A DNA stretch of 64,000 bases from assembly GCF_015706575.1 (NCBI RefSeq), contig NW_024037055.1:9710262-9774261 (forward strand), written 5' to 3'. The position numbers and the translations under genes are program-made. Shown piece by piece: positions 1 through 12,300 of this stretch (the first letter of the stretch is position 1; each line of letters starts with the position of its first letter). The stretch comes from Patiria miniata (Eukaryota > Echinodermata > Asteroidea > Valvatida > Asterinidae). Below the pieces are notes generated by a model. That model had not been told where the DNA came from, made no database searches, and worked only from the letters and a program-made list of their open reading frames with translations.

Positions 1-272
1 GCAAGCTTAAGTGAACTGAATACAAAACCTTTCACGGGGCTTGAAATTTATCTTTAGTTTTAAAGCTTTAGACGATGTGGAAAACCCTCAGGCAATTACA
101 GTTTGGCGTCGAACACTTTTGGGGGTTAAAAGACCCAAGTATCTTACTAAACCTGAACAATACATACTAAAGATGGAAAGTAAAATTAAATGTCGTATTT
201 ATGTGTTCGCATAGTAACCAATTAACCAATTTTAAAACCATGTGTTGATTGACTTTACATCTTTTGATTTAG

Positions 273-359
273 GGGAACTGTGTGTAGCTACTCAAAACTC
301 CAAAAACAAAATACAGGCTGTGGATTCTGGGGTTTTTGGGCTAGCTGTACAAAATACAG
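273..359 (+). CDS. Exon 1: first half of EMI domain
   Basis: Preceded by TTTTGATTTAG and followed by GTAAGC. The frame gives a Cys/aromatic-rich peptide containing CGFWGFWASCTKY. It leaves two bases that combine with exon 2 to complete an EMI pattern (C-x-W-x-C-x-Y, then YRCC-GW-G). Another frame is also open here, so the assignment rests on the fit to exon 2, 26.6 kb away. Confidence 0.65.
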
Positions 360-3300
360 GTAAGCACGACCTCCCTTAGCTCAACTGTTTAATATACTGT
401 GCACCTAGTTGGTCCGTAGTATCATGGGGTAGTGCGTTATCCTTGACTCCTAAACAAGCAACAGTTGCGATAGCAGGTCGGAAGTTGCAGGACTACAGTC
501 TGTATGACTTACAAGGTACTGTAATTATTCCGTTTGAGGGATGTTTCCCTGTAAAGTGCAACTTATCAATTACTTCCACCCGTGACAACTCCCTATTGTC
601 CTAGCACTGTCCTAGAAGGGGTTTGCCCCGGTGTTTCTGGCCTCCTGTATAAACGCCCACGTGGAGTATTTAGGAGAAAAACCAACCAAGAACCAAGAAC
701 TTCAGTATTGTGCACCACCAGGAGCGTTGGATTCAATATCTTTCCATTCCATTAAAAATGTATTTAAAAAAAAAAAAAATACGCTCCGTCACATTCCCTC
801 CACAACATCTTGAAGACTCTATACACTGTTATTTCGGTTGTGTAAAAGTCAAACGGTTGTGTACTATATGAACCTTGCAGCCAGTTGTGTAAACTGTTGT
901 TTACACAACTTGTGTAAAATATTACACAAGTTGCTCATTTTTTTTTACACAACTGGTTGCGAGGTTCATATAGTACACAACCGAAATAACAGTGTAGACA
1001 ATGTTATGGCGTTAAAAAAAAGTAGCAGATCATTCACAAGTTAGTGCCATGCCCCACATGTGGTTAAATGTTATGAACGTCCAATAGTTTCAATCACTCA
1101 CAATTGGCTTGTCCCTTTTACCGAAATTCGTAAACTTCCACCAAGACATTCTTCTTTGAGTAGAAGTATTTCTCGCGAGTAGTCACTGTTTTCTCGTAGA
1201 TGTCTGTGTCTTTGAACTGGAATAAGGCACGCTGGCCCTGCAGCAGTGGCGATTTGTCAACTGTACAGTAGAAGACCACCAGCATGTCAGCATGAATGAC
1301 TAGTAATGATACTAGTCAAACTTTTACTTGTCATCATTCTGGCTGGAATTTATTTCATTTCATTTCATCCGGGAATTACTCAGGAAGAAAAGAAATCTTA
1401 GTGAACATGTTTAGTCGTGTCGGTCTTCCTTACCGAGAAATAAACCTCAACCCCCGCGAGCTAGCAGCCCGGATCCCACTAAACCGACGCACACACGTCG
1501 CTTTGCTTCAACATGGCGTCGCAGACAGAATATGAAGACTGATTATAATCGTCGTTTAATTGTATATTTCAATCTCTTCGGGAGTAGTGATAAACATATT
1601 TTCTCCTGTTTTCCAGTAAGATAATACATAACTACGGAAGCGTAGAAGGGCCGCTTGGAGTCTGGGTGCTGATATTTAGCCAAAGGCGAGGGTAGTTATC
1701 AGTATCCAGACTCCAAGCAGTCTTAAACAGAGTGATTAATACCGACCAAGCACATATTTATTCCCATTCGTAAATACCTTTTCGGCAGTGGCGTAGCCAG
1801 GAATTTTTCAGTGGGGGGTGCTGGGGGGGGGGGGGGCTGGAACATTTCATGGGGGGGGGGGCGTCATGTAGTGGCGTCAATCGCTTCTCCAAAGTGGGGG
1901 GGACATACCTTGATTAGAACTGATGCGAGCGCGAAGCGCGAAGCCCTTACGGAGTGGGGGTTCGTGGCCCGCTTGAGGGCCCCGAAAAAAATGGATTCCA
2001 GATGTTCTGTGGTGTGATCTGAAGCAATTTCCTACCACTTTCCTCCGTGCTTTAACTAATAAGCAAAAGATAATTATTAAACATCTTTTTCGAGGTTGGA
2101 GTCATTGAATCAGCTATCGGTATTCTGAGCTATAGGCGTGGGGTTCGGGGCCCCTTAAGGGCCCCGAAAAAGTTTGGATTCTAAATGCTCTGTGGTGCTA
2201 TCTGAGGCAATTTCTGACCACTTTAATCAATATTTTTTAAGCAAAAGATACGTTGTAGTACATAATAGGGCCCTGTAAATGAGACACAAGTTCAAAACAT
2301 TTTTGGGGGGGACATTTGATATTGTGTCCCCCACCCTTCAAAAAGTGGGGGGGGGGGGGGGGACCAGTCCCCCTGTCCCCCCAGGATTGACGCCCATGGC
2401 GTCATGCAGAACAATGATAATTTGTTTAGAAACTCAAAATCTCAGTGGGGGGGGGGCGACTGGGGGGACGAGGTTTCATTGGGGGGGCTGTCGCCCCCAC
2501 GCCCCCCCCCCCCCCCCCCCCGTGGCTACGCCACTGATTTCAAGGAATTTTAATTGGTCTATTATTATTATTATTTAGCTTATATGAATGGAGGAAAAAG
2601 TTTGTGCGTGGCCGATTCGCGTGATATCGCTGACTGAAACTGTGTGACCCACGGACCACCTGTCTATAATGGGTGTTCCGTGGGTCGAGCGAGCAGTGCA
2701 GTGGGTGTTAATACGCATTTCAGATTATCACTATGCGCTATGTCACGCCGGTTGTCAGCTTACTGGTCCGCGGTCGCCGGTCGAAGGGTCGTTTCTCAGT
2801 GGTCATCATGTGGATCATTCGCGACTCAATTTAGATTTAGATCAATGATAATTTTTTTAGAAACTCAAAATCTCAGTGGGAGGCGACTGGGGGGGGGCGA
2901 CAAGGTTTCATGGGGGGGCGGTCGCCCCCCCCCCCCCATGCCCCCCGGTGGCTACGCCACTGCTTTTCGGTCCAGAAAATCTTAATTTTTTGGTAAAAAA
3001 AAACCAATTTTGTTCAACAAGTTCACTTGACTTTTTTGAAACACCCCTCTGTCTAAATAATGGAGTGTCCAGCTAAGATGTAAAATGTAAACAACTCCTT
3101 TTTATGCGCAATGTCGCGCAGAATGCACCTGGGGTGTTGCGTTGTGAATTTAGGACTATAAAAGTCTGCCTCACTGGTAGTATTGCGCATGCCTACGTGA
3201 GGATTGTGAACGTTCATACAATAAAACGGTAAAAGGAACTGGATTTTTAGGAGTCTAAATTTCATGTGACACTGGAAAAAATGTTGAAGACCGGCAAGCC

Positions 3301-6300
3301 ATGTCTTTATTATCCGTTTCAGACCGGCCACGTGACTTGCTCTCGACCAATAGGAATGTGTACACTGTCTTAGGTATTTATGCAGGGGCGGATCCAGGAG
3401 TTTTTCGCAGGGGGGGGGGGGGTTTCATCAACAAAAAAATCTGAAAATGTACACAGGTTTTTATTTCTCCAGACACTTGGCCTCCGTAAAATCAAAAACT
3501 TGGGGGGTGGGGGGGTCTGGTACCATATTTCAATAGGGGGTGCTGTTCAAATTCGACAATTATTAACACTAGATTACAGAACGGTGTACCGTATTTCGAG
3601 GAGGCGGACATTATACCCGTATAATTTTTTTGGGGGTGTCACAGCAGGGGGGGGGGGGGGTTTCCGACTTATTTTTTAGGAATTTGTATGATATATATAT
3701 ATTTTTTTGACAGACCTTGGGGGTTGACCCCCAAACACCCCCCCCCCCCCTCTGGATCCGCGCCTGTTACCAATTAAGGCAAGTCCGCTCAGTGCATTTT
3801 GTACTAGAGCGCTAAGAAAAGTCGTTCCTCTCTGTGTGTCGGATCCGGGCTTAAATTACCGTTTATACACAAACCTTTTAATGTTCGCGGGTAAAATATT
3901 TGAACATATTGTTTTTCCGTTTAAAAGACCTTATCCTAGAGACACTTTTGGAGTTTGTTTCACTGATAAAGATCCAACCATGTGCTAAAAATTGTTTCGA
4001 TATGTTATGTATATATCATTTATCAAGTCACGAAAACTAATAAGGTTTGATCCATATGGAGTGCAATTACAATTTGTACAACCCCTCCTTCACGAGTAAT
4101 TCATCAAAAAAATGTTAACCTTTTTGATTGGTTTCAATTTGTCGATATACCATGCGAAGTCACGCTCCCAGAAGAGAGTCTTCTTGCTGACTACAGTCAA
4201 TCTCTAAAGAGCGTTCATTCGTTTCGAACGTACGCAGGACGGGCATTTACGTCTCAGCCAATGAAAAGCTTTGCTTGCCACGCTCCACCCACAGTTACCG
4301 CCCACCATGACCGTCTACTGCCTTACTTTTATTATTCAATTTGTTCGCTGCTTGTATTAATCATGATAACAATGTAAGAGGATTCCAACTCTTTGAGCGG
4401 TACAAATATCAACATAACAAAAGAACATTTTAATATGTCGCCTATAGGTACAACACCCGGGAACAATACAGTTGAGTTGTATAGTGTTGTACGTATAGGC
4501 GACATATGACGTGATGAAGAAATGCACTGGAAATGCTGTACATGTACGTGTATAAACTCATGCTGAAATCTTTCCACAAAAATTGTCAACCATTTTCCTA
4601 TCAATAAAAGTAAACACGAACAAATTTCTGTTTCTTTAAAGCTCTATCGTATAATCTCAGATAGATAAAAACTGAAATTAACAAAATGAAAGACTTGTTA
4701 TCAATCATACATCTCATGTATTTTAAATAAATAATTATAAATAAAAATTGGAAGGACTTGCCGAAACATGGGTCAGCTAAGTTTGTTAATTAGTATTTTC
4801 AGGTCTATGTACTCTTTGAACAGTTTGCAGCATTTTTATTCGATTTAGTTATGAAAAGAACATGATAAAAATACGGTGCATACAAATACAGCAGTATGCA
4901 AATAAAGCGTCGTTAAACATTGGCGATTTACTCTATAAACGTATGATTTACTCCATAAACCTCTTCTTTGTTTATAAACTTATGGAGACATGCATTTCTT
5001 TTTTTCGTCTAGCTTTCAGAGTGACCGTACCCGACTGTAGCCTTTAGCTTTAATAGGCATAAAATGTACGTCTTGTTAATCTAAATACTGACTGTTCCCT
5101 ACGTAAGCCTTTTTAATCCTACATTGTTTCTATTGCAGCGCTCGTACCCTGCCTCATTTAGCCTTATTCTTTCCTTACGTTCCAAGTGTATTGTTAATCT
5201 GAATACTGACGGTACCCTGTGTAAGCCTTTAGAATAGTGTCTATTGTAGCACTTGTACCCAGCGGCGGCGGAACGGGTTTGAAACTGGGGGGAGCAGCAC
5301 CCAAAAGGGGCACTTGCAAACCAAAAGGGGCACTTGCAAACCCGTGCTGAAATGTCGCCACGTTTTTTTCACCGGACACTTGGCCTCCGTAAAATCAAAT
5401 AGTGTTAGTGTGTGTGTGGGTGTGTGTGTGTGTGTGTGTTGGGGGGGGGGGGGGGGGGGGGCTTGTACCATCTTCCAACATAGGGGGCGCTCTTCAAAAC
5501 CAATGATTATATGCTAAACATACATTATGTGCCCATTTTCAAGGCGTCTTGTATGGGTTTTGGGACTTGGTTTTCATTTTTCTCGTTTATATCAAAAATA
5601 TCTCTACCATTATTGGGAAATGGTTACTTCTAATAAATACTAAGATACTTTAAGGGCATTTTTTATTTATCTCGAGGGGGCACATTTATGGCCGCAAAAG
5701 GGGCACTTGGGAAAATCTGGGGGGCAAACGCTCCCCGGTTCCGCCGCCCCTGCTTGTACCCTGCCTTAGCCTACTTCTTCTTTCTTTACGTTCCAAGTCT
5801 ATTGTTCATCTGAATACTGACTGTACCCTTTGTAAGCCTTTATAATACAGGGTGAGTCAAAAACAAGCGGAACCCAAACCCCAAACAATATATTTCATAT
5901 TTAACTAAAAATGTAGCACAAAAAATGATAATGCCTGGAAAGCCAATTTCAAAAGCTACTTTCAGATGGAAAAAAAAACTGAAATTGCTCAATCCGTTCA
6001 AAGAATATCACCGTTTGTACGCAATGACCCTAAAACCTGTGTCGTCCAAAAAAGCAATTTATTGTGTGTTTTGACTGTTTGGAACAACAAAGAAAATGAC
6101 ACAGAATACTTGTTTCAACAGCTGTCACCAACTGTAGTACACAATATTTTGATTAACAACCCTGGTTAGGGAAACAATATGATTTATAAAATCTACTTTT
6201 TGAAAAGACGGGCCTTCAAAAGGACTTTGTTGCATATTGTAAACGTTTAAACTAAGATTTCATCGCTGGTGATGTTATGAATACAATTGTGACGACGATT

Positions 6301-9300
6301 GTTGAAATCGCATTTTTGGACAAGACAGGTTTTAGGGTCATTGTGTTTAAATGGTGACATTCTTTGAACGGTTAGACCAATTTCAGTAATTTTTTTCATC
6401 TAAAAGTAGCTCATGAAATTGGCTTTCCAGTCATTATTCTTTTTGGTGATACATTTTTTTTTTTTAAATATGAAATATACTAATAGAGATTTGGGTTCCG
6501 CTTTTTTGACTCACCCTGTAGTGTCTATTGTAGCGCTCGTACGCTGCCTTAGCCTTATTCTTTCATTATGTTCCAAGTGTATTGTTAATCTGAATACTGA
6601 TTGTACCCTACTTTAGCCTTTTTAATAGTGTCTATTGTAATGCTCGTACCCCGCCTTAGCCTTATTCTTTCCTTACGTTCCAAGTGTATTGTTAATCTGA
6701 ATACTGACTTTTCCCTACGTAAGCCTTTTTAATCCTACAAAGTTTCTATTCCAGCGCTCGAACCCTGACTTATTTAGCCTTATTCTTTCCTTACGTTCCA
6801 AGTGTATTGTTAATCTGAATACTGACGGTACCCTACTTTAGCCTTTATAATAGTGTCTATTGTAGCGCTCGTACCCTGCCTTAGCTAGCCTTCTTCTTTC
6901 CTTACGTTCCAAGTGTATTGTTCATCTGAATACTGACTGTAACCTACGTAAGCCTTTAAAATAGTGTCTATTGTAGCGCTCGTACCTTTACGTTCCAAGT
7001 ATCTGTTAATCTGAATACTGACGGTACCCTACGTAAGCCTTTATAATAGTGTCTATTGTAGCGCTCGTACCCTGCCTAAACCTTCTTCTTTCCTTACGTT
7101 CCAAGTGTATTGTTCATCTGAATACTGACTGTAACCTACGTAAGCCTTTGAAATAGTGTATATTGTAGCGCTCGTACCTGCCTTATTCTTTCCTTACGTT
7201 CCAAGTATCTGTTAATCTGAATACTGACTGTACCCTACGTAAGCCTTTATAATAGTGTCTATTGTAGCGCTCGTACCCTGCCTTAGCTAGCCTTCTTCTT
7301 TCCTTACGTTCCAAGTGTATTGTTAATCTGAATAGTGACTGTACCTTACGTAAGCCTTATAATAGTGTCTATTGTTGCGCTCGTATCCTGCCTTAGCCTT
7401 ATTCTTTCCTTACGTTCCAAGTGTATTAATAATCTGAATATTGACGGTACCCTACGTAAGCCTTTATAATAGTGTCTATTGTAGCGCTTGTATCCTGCCT
7501 TTGCCTTATTCTTTCCTTACGTTACAAGTGCATTGTTCATCTGAATACTGACTTTGCTCTACGCAAACCTTTATAATAGTGTCTATAGTGCTCGTACCCT
7601 GCCTTAGCCTTATTATTTCCTTACGTTTCAAGTGTATTGTTAATCTGAATACTGACTATGCTGTACCCTACTTAATTAAGCCTTCAGAATAGTTTCTGTT
7701 GTAGCGCAATCTTGGCAAAGTTGCAGACTAACAAAATTAAGCCCGTGCATAAAACCCATAAACAGATTGTTGAAATAATTCCAAAGAAAAGCCAGCTCTC
7801 CATCGAGAAAAAAATCAACAGGGGGTACACTTATCAATAACAGAAATTAATAACATACAGAAAGGAACATGATTGTGGCCACGGGATACATGACTAAAGG
7901 CAGTATGTACAGTAGGCTTAAATGCTGAGAGGACTCCCTGCAGTTTGAATTCATATACCTGCACTAAACTAATTGCGTGCCTATTCTGTTTGTTTTACCG
8001 ACTAGATTTTTTAAAAACACATCATGTACAATGTACATGTACTTGCCAAATTGCTTCGATAGAGAGATTCAGCAGGCATTGTGCCAGACAGCTTTCATTG
8101 TAAGAGATCCTCTTCTGTTATTTAGATTTTTGTACCGCTCAACGAGTTGGAATCCTCTAGCATTGTTATCATGATGAATACAAGCAGCGAACAATTTGAA
8201 TAATGAAAGTAGGGCAGTTGACGGTCACGGTGGGCGGTAACTGTGGGTGGAGCGTGGCAAAGCAAAGCTTTTCACTGGCTGAAAGGTAAATGCCCGTCCT
8301 GCGTACGTTCAAAACGAATGAACACTATTAGGACGTACGATATGATGGAGTCTGCGGCACGCGATTATTTTTTTCAAAACGATATCGGACAATATCAAAA
8401 GAGGGCACTATCACTGCGTTATGCATATTCATGATGTCCAGGGCTTTCGAGAATAACTTATATAACAAGGAATAATGGTGTTTATGATTGCCGACGATTG
8501 GCAGCTGATTCGTAAACTACTGATATCAGGTGATCAGAGTTCGAATTTCAGTGAACGTTTCTTCACTTCTTCTCATTTTACCGTTTAAGTAACTTAAGTG
8601 AGGAAGGAACATTTACCGTAAGTCAAAAAGCCTATCTTGGGTTTGTGATGTGGAGAACAAGCATTAGATTTGCATGTAATGGACCAATTAGAAGATGGGA
8701 CTAGAAGATTATTGTTGAAGATGACACTCCATTATTTGGGGAAAAAAGATTTGCCTGCGGCAAGTACTGCTCAAATTAAAGCGGCTCTTTACTATATGAG
8801 CAGGAAACTCAGGGAATAATTCATAAGAGGCGTTGGTGACCCCTCCTTACCAAAAGAGCCTTGTAAGGTATCATTTGACCATGCGGACGTACCTTTTATT
8901 TTCGGGAGTTGGCTCTTGGGCTGTATCCCAATGCAGGAGATACGTTTAGGTCTGAGATTGAAGTTGATGATGTACTATCTGTGCACACCGCGCGTTCCAC
9001 CAGACCAGTTGTGGCCAGTAATAATAAATTGGTGCGGCCCATTGAAAGCCAAAAACGATCAGACATTAAATCACTAAGCTGCATACCATGTCAGAGAACA
9101 TTTCAGGCCTGGGGCAAATGATAAAAGTCACCCAAAGTGATTATACTGCTAGAAACCAGGACATGTCCTCGAGCACTGCTTTAAGCGCCAGAGTATATGA
9201 GGGCATGATGGAGGAGAGGTCCTATATGCCCGTGGCTGAATGAACTATTGATAGCGACAAGATGAATTGTGATAAAGTTGGAGATGGCCTTTTTTTTGCA

Positions 9301-12300
9301 GAAGATGTGCAACTTACCGCGGCTGAAGTAGCTCGTAGACATTTAGCTACATAGCTTCCGTTACCATTAATGGTATACTTACTGAGTGCTTGCTTGACAC
9401 TGGAGCTGAAACTTCCTTAATGTCTGCTAGATTGTATAGTAAACATATGGAAAGCAGAAAACTGAAGCTAGTGGGTGTGCCAATTGGGCGCCAATGACTT
9501 AGAATTTCCTGTCCAAGAATATCTTGAGATTTCCCTAGAAGTCGAGCTTTTTGGTTTCAAACGAGACGGAAGCATCTGCAAATTCTCGTAGAGATCAGTA
9601 TCCTGTAATACCATGGTGAACTATTTAGCGGCAAGTATAAGGTGGACGTCATGGGTTCTGGAATGCTGGACAGAGACTGGGACTCAGCACTACGTTGAGT
9701 ACAGACGACCTCCGCTGTCGCTGATGACGTTGGCTGTGGTGCTAATACCCTTTTGCAAACCATTGTTGTTAGATATATTTTCATGCAATGAATCATGCAA
9801 ACGTAGTAAACACAGTCATCGGTGAGGATCAACACATTCTCATGACCACTAGATGACGGCTCGAGCACGGTGGAATCGGCACCAATTGTAACAGAGCGGT
9901 TTTGTGTGACAGTTAGGTTGCTTACTGACACCACTTATCACGCTTTGCTGGCACCAAGCTCTGACTGATATTCCATCGTTGCACAGAGGAAGAAGAGATA
10001 CTGCATAAACCTGAGAGTCCGCTTAGCCCCAAATGACCCATGTCTTCGTAACAGGACCTCAGTACTATGTCTTACAGCTGGGCGGGAACCACCAGGCACT
10101 CGCTCTTAAAATTGACTGACGATACAACACCCAGGACCCTGATGGAGGGGCTTAATTTGTTTCAGTAGCGTTCCTCTGGGCAAGTCTTGACAGCGCTTCG
10201 GGAGCCCGATTATGCTTTACAGGCCCAAACTTTAACCGGTAGATGAAGGCGGACAACTGTTCAACCAAAATATGTTCTCTTGACACTGAGATTTGCTGCG
10301 TCCAAGTACCTCAATGGATTGTGGTTTGTGTAGATCTACATTGGTTCCCCAACAGGTAGCCCTTTAAGGCCTTGCAGACTGGCACTTCTAACTGCAACAG
10401 CAGTTCTAACTGAAACAACGAGTAGTTGTTAACAATGTGCTCTGTCGGTCGTAGAGATCTGGATAACTCCGCGCTATGACAGACACGTAACTCCGAAAAA
10501 GTCATGCTCTGTGATCGCGTTAAATCTTTCGAAAAGGAGCGGGTCCACTGTTTTGAGGTGTCACCATCTGATAGATCGAACATTAGAGACGAATTTTGAC
10601 CAGACGATCGGAAGAAATGAGGCCTAGACGACGTAGAAATTTCTCCAAAACCAGTACGTCGGATTCTGCCACAGGCCAAGCTGACAGCCAACGGTCGTCA
10701 TGCATCAGCCCAGCAACAAACGACCCAAAGGACGCAGCACAACAAAGCAATGATGTAACCCTGAACAAAGAGGGTGCACCAAACAATGCTCCGATCTCGT
10801 TGCCAAAGACGCCCGAGCATGACACCGCCAGTGGCCCGCTCCATATGAGCATGAACTCAAGGATCAGATTTCCAATCTGATTGCAACTGATCCTTCAATT
10901 CTAGTCTATCATCAACCCGATCGCCACCCTTGTTGCCGACAAGATCACCAGCACGAGTTGTAACCAAATGATGAGCAAGTTGGCAGAAAGACTGGTAGGA
11001 AATAATGCATTTATTACCTCCATTACCTCATCTGTTCACAATGCTATAGCCCAAGAACTAAACGAGGCCACGGCTATGGACTCTGCCAAACAAAGCGAAG
11101 ATCTTGCTCAACTTTCACGCAACAACAAGGAAATGTCTGGTCGAAACCAAAAGCTCACCGACGACCTTGATGATCTTGAGCAGTACAGTCGCCGTAATTG
11201 CCTTCTCCTACACGGTATTCAGGAATCATCAGACGTGAACACCGAAGCTCGATCTAGTACCGGCCGACATTGACAGATCACACCGCCTTGGACAGCCACG
11301 AAAACAAAGCGGTGCCAAACCACGGTCCATCATCATCAAATGTGTCAGCTACAGGCCCAGGTCCCTCGTCTTCATGAGCAAACGTCATCTAAAGGGTTCG
11401 GGTCTTGTCATCACGGAGAACTTAACCCGAAGACGAAACGAGCTCCTGCAAGCTGCCAATGCCAAACCAACTGTGGAGACAGCATGGACGAAGGATGGGA
11501 GAATCATTGTCCTTCTCCGGAACTAGAAGAAGGTTTCTCTCTCAACGCTAAGTGAACTTGTTACACTTGTCTCTTGACTTATTTTCTGATTATTTGCTAT
11601 AGTTTATCCTCTGTTTAGTGCTCTCCATTGTTCCTTCGTAGGTAATTACTATTGTTCCTCCTTAGTTCCTGTGTCACATTGTATTTTCAATTTGAGATCA
11701 TGACGGTTTTTGAGTGTTGTCCATATCATTTGCTAATTTTTGAATAATTTACATAACTCATTCACCCTCTGTTTAACTGTGTTTTGTTTTGTTTTGTTTT
11801 GTTTTGTTTGTATTTCAATGTTTTCTGATCTAAACGTAAACTACGCTTGTGACGATACTCAACTTGATGATTGTAATTATTTTGAAAGTTATGATTTTAA
11901 TCAACTCGATCTCAACTCTGAAGGTCAATTTTCTGTTTTTTTACATGAATGCAAGGAGCCTCTGTAGACACTACAACGATATACAAAATTACTTGTGTTC
12001 TCTAGATCACCCCTTTTCCATCTAGTCAGGCAGCTTAGGCCAGCTTTTGGAATGGATGTGGACATTCTGGACAAAAGCGCCAAATTTTCTACACATGCTC
12101 CTTATTGCCTTAGCTTTCAATTTTTGATAGGAACCAACTTATCCCATAACAATATGGCGGCCATCTTGGATTTCAAAGATGGCTGCCATTGAAAACCTAT
12201 TTTTACCCATATCTCATCTTCTAAGCCACTTAGTCTTAACGTTTTGATGTCTAAACATACATTATCAGGGTCAAGGAATGCAACTGTACCATTTGGGGTA

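Larger units (their letters stand above)
5060..7710 (+). repeat. Satellite array, ~107-bp unit
   Basis: About 14 imperfect copies of a unit containing CCTTACGTTCCAAGTGTATT, then TTAATCTGAATACTGAC, then AGCCTTTATAATAGTGTCTA, then GTAGCGCTCGTACC. Units differ by point changes and short deletions. Two transposons (5260-5752 and 5848-6518) interrupt the array, and both have clean target duplications made of satellite sequence. Confidence 0.9.

Noticed and set aside
58-179. Possible upstream exon of the large gene (AG before, GT after, one open frame)
   Set aside because: Its reading frame leaves one base, whereas exon 273-359 needs two in the EMI frame; the junction does not work, so I did not include it.
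1811-2985. Several Gly/Pro-rich ORFs
   Set aside because: They arise from G and C homopolymers of a non-coding hAT-like element.
5060-7710. CRISPR-like regular repeat spacing
   Set aside because: It is contiguous ~107-bp satellite without unique spacers, in a eukaryotic intron.
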